From Paralithodes platypus (taxonomy: Eukaryota > Arthropoda > Malacostraca > Decapoda > Lithodidae): a stretch of DNA of 64,000 bases. Positions 12,540-23,284 of this stretch are shown piece by piece. How positions within the stretch are numbered: the stretch's first letter is position 1; the number at the start of each line of letters is the position of its first letter. A model generated the notes under the pieces. That model did not search any database. It had not been told where the DNA came from and saw only the letters and a list, made by a program, of their open reading frames with translations. A program made the translations under genes and the position numbers. The stretch covers positions 14,879,297 through 14,943,296 of the forward strand of contig CM064560.1 of the NCBI GenBank assembly GCA_032716605.1, read 5' to 3'.

Positions 12540-13100
12540 ATGGAAGACGAACCAGAAGAGACCAGGCTCGTTGGGGATTCCATCCTACGAGGACAGGTCG
12601 AAGAGTTCTGCGACAGAGTCCCAAATCAACGAAAAAGATTTTGCATCCCAGGAGCTGGACTGGACGACATTGTGGAAGCCTTCGAAGATACCACAAAGGA
12701 TGCAAATGAAAATACCCTTTTTGTCATCCATGCTGGTTCAAATGACGTCATGCGCACCAGATCCGAAGAGTTGATGGAGAAATATCGCAAGATGATCCAG
12801 CACTACAAAAACAAGTCAAGGAATATCATCATCTCAGGCATTCTCCCCAAGATCGACGCACCTGACAAATTCTACGACAAGGCTTTCAGCACAAATAGCC
12901 GACTAAAACATTTGTGTCTGAGGGAAGAAGTTGAATTCATCAACCTCTGGGACAACTTCTACAACCAGCCTACTCTGTTCCGCAAGGATGGCACTCATCT
13001 AAACCCTGTGGGTTCAGCACGCATGGGTCGTCTCCTACACGAAGCAGTCCGCAGCCATGGATCAAAAAACGCCATCCGAGAAGAAGCAGCAGTGACATAA
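12540..13100 (+). CDS. CR1 ORF1 with SGNH/GDSL esterase-like domain
   Basis: Open frame of 186 codons from the first ATG, closed by TAA at 13098-13100. Numbered from that ATG, it has GDS with Ser14, G-x-N-D with Gly66, Asn68 and Asp69, and D-x-x-H with Asp150 and His153: the catalytic Ser, the oxyanion Gly/Asn and the Asp-His pair of the SGNH fold. Such esterase domains are established in ORF1 of CR1/L2 LINEs, where they are thought to help the element's ribonucleoprotein. No zinc finger, RRM or coiled coil is visible upstream, so the N-terminus may be lost or minimal. It lies in frame with ORF2, separated by one stop codon. It may not be expressed. Confidence 0.8.
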   Translation: MEDEPEETRLVGDSILRGQVEEFCDRVPNQRKRFCIPGAGLDDIVEAFEDTTKDANENTLFVIHAGSNDVMRTRSEELMEKYRKMIQHYKNKSRNIIISGILPKIDAPDKFYDKAFSTNSRLKHLCLREEVEFINLWDNFYNQPTLFRKDGTHLNPVGSARMGRLLHEAVRSHGSKNAIREEAAVT

Positions 13101-13184
13101 ATCATCCAACGCCAAGAAAAAAAACAGAGGCAACCGAGGACCACCAGCGATAAGGACCGAAGACAGCGAGGACCGAGGACAGCC

Positions 13185-16100
13185 ATGAACATAAATGTAG
13201 ATCCGACAAGAACCAAAAATATTATTAAAGAGCGTTCCGTGAGTTCTAAAATAACAAATTTAAAGGTTTTCTATGCAAACGCTCGTAGCATACGCAATAA
13301 ATTTTCTGATTTAGAGGAGCTAGTGTTTACAGAAAATTATGATGTGATTGGCATAACAGAATCTTGGCTCAATACAGAAGATAGAGACTTTTTAGCAGAG
13401 TATTCACTTCCCGGTTATGTAATGTTTGAGAAAAGCCGAATAAATCGAAATGGAGGTGGTGTTTTACTTTATATCAAAGAAAGTCTTAACCCTACCCTCT
13501 TGTCAAAACCTCAAATTGTGAACGTCGACGCATTTTTTGTGCTAATAAAGAATAATAAAGGTACCAAAATAATACTTGCATTAATATACAGACCTCCAGC
13601 TCAATCAGTGCAAACTGACCGAGAAATTTACGAACAAATTGCAGATGTAAGTAACTCACAAGATACCGTAATTTTTGGTGACTTTAATTTACCTGTGACC
13701 AAGTGGGGCGATACTCTTACTTCACATTCCGGACATGACTTGTATACGAACTTGCAAGAGAGTTCGCTTTATCAATTTGTTGGAACGCCGACCCGTGGTA
13801 ATAACGTTCTTGACATTGTACTTGCAACAAAAGAAGAATTAATAGAGAATTTGAATGTTGGTGATGAATTCAGTAACAGCGACCATCGTACGATAACTTT
13901 CACTTTAAAGTTTACTAGTAACGAACCAAATATAGTAGCATCGAAAAAGTCCCTAATTTCAAGAAAGCAAACTTCCATAAACTTAGAGCTATGTTTAAAG
14001 AAACTGACTGGAGCTTTTTAATTCACAATAACGACATAAATACATCTTGGAAGTTATTCGAAGCCACTTACCTAAAAGCAGTGCAAGACTGCATACCATC
14101 GAAAACTCGGCGTCCAGGCCATAATAATAAGCCCAAATGGTGGAATAAAGATATTTCAAACTGCCTGCTTGCTAAAAAATTTGCTAATGATAGATTAAAA
14201 TCCTCACAAAATGACGAAGAACGGCTGAAATTTGTAGAGCTACGACGCAAAGCCAAAAAGTTAATTAAGCAAAGTAAAAAGACCTTAGAGTTACATATTG
14301 CGAATCAAAGTAAAACAAACCCGAAAGAATTCTATAGTTATATCAGAAAGAAAAAAGTGTTACTTCAACTGTTGGACCGTTAGTCGATGAAAATGGAGAA
14401 TACACCAAAGACGAAGAACAATTGAGTAATGCCCTCAATACCTTCTTTGCATCAGTTTTTACAACAGAAGACCTCAGTGATATCCCTACACCATCGCCGA
14501 TTCAGATTGATAATTCAGATGTTCTAAGCAATATCACCGTTACAGAGAGAGAAGTATTGAATTGTTTAGATAAACTCAAGGTAAATAAAACGCCTGGACC
14601 TGATACAATCTCGCCTAGAGTTCTAAAGGAAGCTAAGGATGAGCTCTCTAAACCACTGACATTACTATTCAATAAATCCTTGCAGTCTGGAACTATGCCC
14701 GATCAGTGGAAGCTAGCCAACGTAACACCGATATTAAAAAAAGGCAGCAAATCCCTACCCAGTAACTATCGTCCAATTAGCTTAACCTCAGTTGTATGTA
14801 AAATGCTAGAAACGGTCATACGAGACAGACTCGTAAATCTCTTAGAGGAAAATAACATACTTAAAGATATTCAACACGGCTTTCGTAAAAAACGTTCCTG
14901 TTTAACAAACCTCTTAGACTTCTTCCACGATATCCTCAACCTCTACGATGAGAGTAAAGCTGTAGATATTATATACCTTGATTTTCAAAAGGCCTTTGAC
15001 AAAGTTCCCCACAAACGTTTACTGCTAAAACTAAAAGCGCATGGAATACAAGACGGTGTGTTGAAATGGATAGAAAATTGGCTCAGCGACAGAAAGCAAA
15101 GAGTAGTCATAAACGGTAAGGCATCAAATGGACCAATGTAAGTAGCGGGGTACCCCAGGGATCGGTACTAGGACCAATTTTCTAATTTACATCAACGACA
15201 TAGATGAGGGTCTCACCTGTACAATCTCAAAATTTGCTGACGATACAAAAATTGCAAATAGCGTACTCTCAAAAGAACAAGTTGACGATATGCAACACAA
15301 TCTAGATAAATTGTCATGTTGGGCCCAAATTTGGCAAATGAGTGTCAATGCGGATAATGTAAAGTACTACATATCGGATACCTAAATGAGAAAGCAAACT
15401 ATTCGATGAATGGCACTCAGCTTAAGAATGTAAACAGAGAAACCGATCTGGGAGTAACAATATCGAGTAACCTAAAACCGAGTCAACAATGTTCAGAAGT
15501 GTTAAGAAGGCAAACAAAATAATTGGCTTTATAGGCAGGTCATTTGAGCATAAATCCAAAGAAGTTATCCTAACCCTTTACAATTCATTAGTCCGCCCTC
15601 TTCTGGAATACTGCGTTCAATCCTGGTGCCCTTATTACCAAAAAGATATAAACAAGCTAGAACGAGTTCAACGTAGAGTTACCAAAATGATACCTAGCCT
15701 AAAGAACAAACCATACGAAGAGCGTCTTAGAGAATTAAATCTATTTCCTTTAACACCTTACAAGCGGCCTATGCGGTTTATTTATGTGTACCGCACAGCG
15801 GGGTGTTTTTAGCCAAAATAGGGCTGTTTACGTGATCATTTTCATGCCTAAATAAGACCCAGAACGTAAAACAAGTACCTATCCCTGAAAGGGCATAAAC
15901 AGAGCTTTCGAATGACCATACGATCCTTGTATGATGGATAGTTTTCTTGCAATAACCGTGCAACGCGAGTGCAAAAAGCAGGTAATTCGGTACTTTCAGT
16001 ACATAATTGAGTATGTAGAGAGCTGAGATTGTGTCAGTAGGTTCGCCGCGGTGGTCTGGAGCAGTCATACGCTCGCTAGTCTCCTGCCACCACTTGTCTC

Positions 16101-16516
16101 TCTCTCTCAGCCACATTACGTGCTGAAATTGCCACTCGAGTTATGTCGAGCGCCGCCAAATAGTCCAGCTTTATTTAACTCGACTTATGTTGCTCGCCGC
16201 TAAATAAGGGTTAACCCAGCGCAGATTAAGAGGTGACTTAATTCAAGTGTTCAAAATCATCAAAGGCATCGACAATATGAACTGTAGTAAGTACTTCACT
16301 ATCGACCAATCTAATTACACGCGGGGAAACGGTTGCAAAATTATTGGTAAATCTTTTAACTCACACGAATCTAAGAATTTCTTCTTCAATCAAGTTGTCA
16401 ACTTGTGGAATGGGCCCCGAAACGTTATAGACTGCATCACCGTTGATTCAGTTAAACTCCGCCTAGACAAATATCTCGCATCAAACCCGCGACTGACTGC
16501 GTTTGTAAATGAATAA
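13185..16516 (+). pseudogene. CR1 ORF2 (endonuclease-RT), broken and interrupted by a MITE
   Basis: ATG at 13185 follows the ORF1 stop by 84 bp in the same frame. The endonuclease is complete and open over 13185 to about 13930: Asn32 (NARSIRNK), Glu59 (ITESW), Asp166/Asn168 (GDFN) and Ser232-Asp233-His234 (SDHR). A two-base insertion near 13930 breaks the frame. The linker continues from 13991 to about 14360, where a base is lost (KKVLLQLLDR ends it). RT continues from 14370 with DFQKAFDKVPH; the GVPQG region loses bases near 15127 and 15178. The MITE at 15754-16210 splits the C-terminal domain. The end sequence is LTAFVNE. Confidence 0.88.
15750..16214 (+). mobile_element. TTAA-flanked MITE, copy 1 (inside LINE copy B)
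   Basis: The element occupies 15754-16210 (457 bp) and is bounded by TTAA at 15750-15753 and 16211-16214. Removing it with one TTAA restores the LINE sequence seen in copies A, C and F. Ends begin CACCTTACAAGCGGC and finish GCCGCTAAATAAGGG, an imperfect inverted repeat with a CCTTA..AGCGGC core. Subterminal direct repeats (TTATGT-TG/CG..CGCCGC-AAAT) lie at 16141-16161 and 16185-16205. TTAA duplication is the piggyBac-superfamily signature. No transposase is encoded; small open frames inside are not convincing. A second copy lies at 60120-60599. Confidence 0.9.
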
Positions 16517-16727
16517 CTTTATTTTATCCCCCCCTCAGTTACTAACCCATCTGTCCCCTACTAACTTCCTAATCCTGCCACGGACATTAGTTCCAGGGCA
16601 GTAATTCCCTTTCCAATGTTCCCTTACCCACTCTAAACCACTGTTTGGACACTTGATCCTCAGTGTTTTGGAGGACAAGCAACCTAGAAGGGTCACTAGG
16701 TCTGTTGTTGCTTGATTTCCCTTGTAC

Positions 16728-19579
16728 ATACTACTCCTTCCTTTATTACAAGAAAAGAGTGAACCCAAACTACTTGAGACTGTCACTGGAAGCTCCTCCA
16801 CATACTACTCCCTCCTTTATTACAAGATAAGAGTGAACCCAAACTGCTTGAGACTGTCACTGGAAGCTCCTCCACATACTACTCCACCTTTATTACAAGA
16901 TAAGAGTGAACCCTAACTACTTGAGACTGTCACTGGAAGCTCCTCCACATACTACTCCTCCCTGTATTACAAGATAAGAGTGAACCCAAACTGCTTGAGA
17001 CTGTCACTGGAAGCTCCTCCACATACTACTCCTTCCTTTATTACAAGATAAGAGTGAACCCAAACTACTTGAGACTGTCACTGGAAGCTCCTCCACATAC
17101 TACTCCTCCTTTATTACAAGATAAGAGTGAACCCAAACTACTTGAGACTGTCACTGGAAGCTCCTCCACATACTACTCCTCCTTTATTACAAGATAAGAG
17201 TGAACCCAAACTACTTGAGACTGTCACTGGAAGCTCCTCCACATACTACTCCTTCCTTTATTACAAGATAAGAGTGAACCCAAACTACTTGAGACTGTCA
17301 CTGGAAGCTCCTCCACATACTACTCCACCTTATTACAAGATAAGAGTGAACCCAAACTACTTGAGACTGTCACTGGAAGCTCCTCCACATATTACTCCCC
17401 CTTTATTACAAGATAAGAGTGAACCCAAACTACTTGAGACTGTCACTGGAAGCTCCTCCACATACTACTCCTACCTTTATTACAAGATAAGAGTGAACCC
17501 AAACTACTTGAGACTGTCACTGGAAGCTCCTCCACATACTACTCCTCCTTTATTACAAGATAAGAGTGAACCCAAACTACTTGAGACTGTCACTGGAAGC
17601 TCCTCCACATACTACTCTTCCATTATTTCAAGATAAGAGTGAACCCAAACTACTTGAGACTGTCACTGGAAGCTCCTCCACATACTACTCCTTTATTACA
17701 AGATAAGAGTGAACCCAAACTACTTGAGACTGTCACTGGAAGCTCCTCCACATACTACTCCTTTCTTTATTACAAGATAAGAGTGAACCCAAACTACTTG
17801 AGACTGTCACTGGAAGCTCCTCCACATACTACTCTACCTTTATTACAAGATAAGAGTGAACCCAAACTACTTGAGACTGTCACTGGAAGCTCCTCCACAT
17901 ACTACTCCTTCCTTTATTACAAGATAAGAGTGAACCCAAACTACTTGAGACTGTCACTGGAAGCTCCTCCACATACTACTCCTTCCTTTATTACAAGATA
18001 AGAGTGAACCCAAACTACTTGAGACTGTCACTGGAAGCTCCTCCACATACTACTCCTCCTTTATTACAAGATAAGAGTGAACCCAAACTACTTGAGACTG
18101 TCACTGGAAGCTCCTCCACATACTACTCCTCCTTTATTACAAGATAAGAGTGAACCCAAACTACTTGAGACTGTCACTGGAAGCTCCTCCACATACTACT
18201 CCTCCCTTTATTACAAGATAAGAGTGAACCCAAACTACTTGAGACTGTCACTGGAAGCTCCTCCACATACTACTCCTCCTTTATTACAAGATAAGAGTGA
18301 ACCCAAACTACTTGAGACTGTCACTGGAAGCTCCTCCACATACTACTCCTCCCTGTATTACAAGATAAGAGTGAACCCAAACTGCTTGAGACTGTCACTG
18401 GAAGCTCCTCCACATACTACTCCTTCCTTTATTACAAGATAAGAGTGAACCCAAACTAGTTGAGAGTGTCACTGGAACCTCCTCCACATACTACTCCTTC
18501 CTTTGTTACAAGATAAGAGTGAACCCAAACTACTTGAGACTGTCACTGGAAGCTCCTCCACATACTACTCCCTTTATTACAAGATAAGAGTGAACCCAAA
18601 CTACTTGAGACTGTCACTGGAAGCTCCTCCACATACTACTCCTGCCTTTATTACAAGATAAGAGTGAACCCAAACTACTTGAGACTGTCACTGGAAGCTC
18701 CTCCACATACTACTCCTTCCTTTATTACAAGATAAGAGTGAACCCAAACTACTTGAGACTGTCACTGGAAGCTCCTCCACATACTACTCCTGCCTTTATT
18801 ACAAGATAAGAGTGAACCCAAACTACTTGAGACTGTCACTGGAAGCTCCTCCACATACTACTCCTCCTTTATTACAAGATAAGAGTGAACCCAAACTACT
18901 TGAGACTGTCACTGGAAGCTCCTCCACATACTCCTCCTTTATTACAAGATAAGAGTGAACCCAAACTACTTGAGACTGTCACTGGAAGCTCCTCCACATA
19001 CTACTCCTTCCTTTATTACAAGATAAGAGTGAACCCAAACTACTTGAGACTGTCACTGGAAGCTCCTCCACATACTACTCCTCCTTTATTACAAGATAAG
19101 AGTGAACCCAAACTACTTGAGACTGTCACTGGAAGCTCCTCCACATACTACTCCTCCTTTATTACAAGATAAGAGTGAACCCAAACTACTTGAGACTGTC
19201 ACTGGAAGCTCCTCCACATACTACTCCTTTATTACAAGATAAGAGTGAACCCAAACTGCTTGAGACTGTCACTGGAAGCTCCTCCACATACTACTCCTTC
19301 CTTTATTACAAGATAAGAGTGAACCCAAACTACTTGAGACGGTCACTGTAAGCTCCTCCACATACTACTCCTACCTTTATTACAAGATCAGAGTGAACCC
19401 AAACTGCTTGAGACTGTCACTGGAAGCGCCTCCACATACTACTCCTGCCTTTATTACAAGATAAGAGTGAACCCGAACTGCTTGAGACTGTCACTAGAAG
19501 CTCCTCCACATACTACCCCCTCCTTTATTACAAGATAAGAGTGAACCCAAACTGCTTGAGACTTTCACTGGAAGCTCCT
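16728..19579 (+). repeat. 74-bp satellite array, block 3
   Basis: About 38 monomers between copies B and C. Many units here are 73 bp (CTCCTCCTTTATT type), which keeps one frame open over long stretches by chance. It starts with the ACAAGAAAAGAG variant and ends with the GAGACTTTCACTGG variant next to copy C. Confidence 0.97.
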
Positions 19580-19607
19580 ACACAACAGATTTGAGATATT
19601 GGTAGAG

Positions 19608-20154
19608 ATGGAAGACGAACCAGAAGAGACCAGGCTCTTGGGGATTCCATCCTACGAGGACAGGTCGAAGAGTTCTGCGACAGAGTCCCAAATCAACGAA
19701 AAAGATTTGCATCCCAGGAGCTGGACTGGACGACATTGTGGAAGCCTTCGAAGATACCACAAAGGATGCAAATGAAAATACCCTTTTTGTCATCATGCTG
19801 GTTCAAATGACGTCATGCGCACCAGATCCGAAGAGTTGATGGAAATATCGCAAGATGATCCAGCACTACAAAAACAAGTCAAGGAATATCATCATCTCAG
19901 GCATTCTCCCCAAGATCGACGCACCTGACAAATTCTACGACAAAGCTTTCAGCACAAATAGCCGACTAAAACATTTGTGTCTGAGGGAAGAAGTTGAATT
20001 CATCAACCTCTGGGACAACTTCTACAACCAGCCTACTCTGTTCCGCAAGGATGGCACTCATCTAAACCCTGTGGTTTCAGCACGCATGGTCTCCTACACG
20101 AAGCAGTCCGCAGCCATGGATCAAAAAACGCCATCCGAGAAGAAGCAGCAGTGA
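19608..20154 (+). pseudogene. CR1 ORF1 pseudogene
   Basis: Same esterase-like ORF1 as copies B and D, but single- or double-base deletions near 19637, 19707, 19794 and 19843 break the frame through the GDS and G-x-N-D regions. The segment from 19855 (IQHYKNKSRN to DGTHLNPV) is open. Another deletion near 20088 alters the C-terminus. Confidence 0.8.
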
Positions 20155-20241
20155 CATAAATCATCCACGCCAAGAAAAAAACAGAGGCAACCGAGGACCA
20201 CCAGCGATAAGGACCGAAGACAGCGAGGACCGAGGACAGCC

Positions 20242-23073
20242 ATGAACATAAATGTAGATCCGACAAGAACCAAAAATATTATTAAAGAGCGTTCCGTGAG
20301 TTCTAAAATAACAAATTTAAAGGTTTTCTATGCAAACGCTCGTAGCATACGCAATAATTTTCAGATTTAGAGGAGCTAGTGTTTACAGAAAATTATGATG
20401 TGATTGGCATAACAGAATCTTGGCTCAATACAGAAGATAGAGACTTTTTAGCAGAGTATTCACTTCCCGGTTATGTAATGTTTGAGAAAGCCGAATAAAT
20501 CGAAATGGAGGTGGCGTTTTACTTTATATCAAAGAAAGTCTTAACCCCTACCTCTTGTCAAAACCTCAAATTGTGAATGTCGACGCATCTTTTGTGCTAA
20601 TAAAGAATAATAAAGGTACCAAAATAATACTTGCATTAATATACAGACTTCCAGCTCAATCAGTGCAAACTGACCGAGAGAATTTACGAACAAATTGCAG
20701 ATGTAAGTAACTCACAAGATACCGTAATTTTTGGTGACTTTAATTTACCTGTGACCAAGTGGGGCGATACTCTTACTTCACATTCCGGACATGACTTGTA
20801 TACGAACTTGCAAGAGAGTTCGCTTTATCAATTTGTTGGAACGCCGACCCGTGTAAATAACGTTCTTGACATTGTACTTGCAACAAAAGAAGAATTAATA
20901 GAGAATTTGAATGTTGGTGATGAATTCAGTAACAGCGACCATCGTACGATAACTTTCACTTTAAAGTTTACTAGTAAACGAACCAAATAGTAGCATCGAA
21001 AAAGTCCCTAATTTCAAGAAAGCAAACTTCCATAAACTTAGAGCTATGTTTAAAGAAACTGACTGGAGCTTTTTAATTCACAATAACGACATAAATACAT
21101 CTTGGAAGTTATTCGAAGCCACTTACCTAAAAGCAGTGCAAGACTGCATACCATCGAAAACTCGGCGTCCAGGCCATAATAATAAGCCCAAATGGTGGGA
21201 TAAAGATATTTCAAACTGCCTTCCAAAAATTTGCTAATGATAAAAAAATGACGAGAACGGACGAAAAACACGACGCAAAGCCAAAAAGTTAATTAAGCAA
21301 AGTAAAAAGACCTTAGAGTTACATATTGCGAATCAAAGTAAAACAAACCCGAAAGAATTCTATAGTTATATCAGAAAGAAAAAGTCGTTACTTCAACTGT
21401 TGGACCGTTAGTCGATGAAAATGGAGAATACACCAAAGACGAAGAACAAATGAGTAATGCCCACCTTCTTTGCATCAGTTTTTACAACAGAAGACCTCAG
21501 TGATATCCCTACACATCGCCGATTCAGATTGATAATTCAGATGTTCTAAGCAATATCACCGTTACAGAGAGAAGTATTGAATTGTTTAGATAAACTCAAG
21601 GTAAATAAAACGCCTGGACCTGATACAATCTCGCCTAGAGTTCTAAAGGAAGCTAAGGATGAGCTCTCTAAACCACTGACATTACTATTCAATAAATCCT
21701 TGCAGTCTGGAACTATGCCCGATCAGTGGAAGCTAGCCAACGTAACACCGATATTCAAAAAGGCAGCAAATCCCTACCCCCAACTATCGTCCAATTAGCT
21801 TAACCTCAGTTGTATGTAAAATGCTAGAAACGGTCATACGAGACAGACTCGTAAATCACTTAGAGGAAATAACATACTTAAAGATACTCAACACGGCTTT
21901 CGTAAAAAACGTTCCTGTTTAACAAACCTCTTAGACTTCTTCCACGATATCCTCAACCTCTACGATGAGAGTAAAGCTGTAGATATTATATACCTTGATT
22001 TTCAAAAGGCCTTTGACAAAGTTCCCCACAAACGTTTACTGCTAAAACTAAAAGCGCATGGAATACAAGACGGTGTGTTGAAATGGATAGAAAATTGGCT
22101 CAGCGACAGAAAGCAAAGAGTAGTCATAAACGGTAAGGCATCAAAATGGACCAATGTAGCGGGGTACCCCGGGATCGGTACTAGGACCAATTCTCTTTCT
22201 AATTTACATCAACGACATAGATGAGGGTCTCACCTGTACAATCTCAAAATTTGCTGACGATACAAAAATTGCAAATAGCGTACTCTCAAAAGAACAAGTT
22301 GACGATATGCAACACATCTAGATAAATTGTCATGTTGGGCCCAAATTTGGCAAATGAGTTTCAATGCGGATAAATGTAAAGTACTACATATCGGATACCT
22401 AAATGAGAAAGCAAACTATTCGATGAATGGCACTCAGCTTAAGAATGTAAACAGAGAAACCGATCTGGGAGTAACAATATCGAGTAACCTAAACCGAGTC
22501 AACAATGTTCAGAAGTTGTTAAGAAGGCAAACAAAATAATTGGCTTTATAGGCAGGTCATTTGAGCATAAATCCAAAGAAGTTATCCTAACCCTTTACAA
22601 TTCATTAGTCCGCCCCTTCTGGAATACTGCGTTCAATCCTGGTGCCCTTATTACCAAAAAGATATAAACAAGCTAGAACGAGTTCAACGTAGAGTTCCCA
22701 AATGATACCTAGCCTAAAGAACAAACCATACGAAGAGTGTCTTAGAGAATTAAATCTATTTCCTTTAACCCAGCGCAGATTAAGAGGTGACTTAATTCAA
22801 GTGTTCAAAATCATCAAAGGCATCGACAATATGAACTGTAGTAAGTACTTCACTATCGACCAATCTAATTACACGCGGGGAAACGGTTGCAAAATTATTG
22901 GTAAATCTTTTAACTCACACAAATCTAAGATTTTCTTCTTCAATCAAGTTGTCAACTTGTGGAATGGGCTTCCCCGAAACGTTATAGACTGCATCACCGT
23001 TGATTCATTTAAACTCCGCCTAGACAAATATCTCGCATCAAACCCGCGACTGACTGCGTTTGTAAATGAATAA
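20242..23073 (+). pseudogene. CR1 ORF2 pseudogene (many small indels)
   Basis: The endonuclease (NARSIRN, ITESWL, GDFNLP, SDHRT) and RT (TPGPDTISPRVLKEA, NYRPISLTS-like, DFQKAFDKVPH, FADDTKI) are all recognisable across shifting frames. More than ten indels are visible relative to copies B and G, including a run near 21220-21290 where several bases are lost in succession. The C-terminal 120 residues (22702-23073, ending LTAFVNE) are open. Confidence 0.85.
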
Positions 23074-23284
23074 CTTTATTTTATCCCCCCCTCAGTTACT
23101 AACCCATCTGTCCCCTACTAACTTCCTAATCCTGCCACGGACATTAGTTCCAGGGCAGTAATTCCCTTTCCAATGTTCCCTTACCCACTCTAAACCACTG
23201 TTTGGACACTTGATCCTCAGTGTTTTGGAGGACAAGCAACCTAGAAGGGTCACTAGATCTGTTGTTGCTTGATTTCCTTTGTAC

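Larger units (their letters stand above)
12511..16727 (+). mobile_element. CR1-clade LINE copy B (most complete; carries a MITE)
   Basis: About 3.76 kb of LINE once the MITE at 15754-16210 is subtracted, starting ACACAACAGATTTGAG and ending CCTTGTAC. It contains intact ORF1, an open endonuclease segment and a broken RT. The 5' end lies only about 30 bp before the ORF1 ATG, so the 5' UTR is absent or the founding insertion was itself slightly 5'-truncated. Flanking satellite variants are those shared by A, C and D. Confidence 0.93.
19580..23284 (+). mobile_element. CR1-clade LINE copy C (indel-damaged)
   Basis: Full-length relative to copy B (about 3.7 kb) with the same 5' start (ACACAACAGATTTGAG) and the same 3' end (TTCCTTTGTAC followed by satellite). 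It differs from B mainly by numerous one- or two-base losses, with few substitutions. Flanking satellite variants place it in the A-D group. Confidence 0.92.

Noticed and set aside
15778..16116. Open frames on the minus strand of the MITE copies
   Set aside because: Not conserved in frame between the two copies and without transposase motifs.
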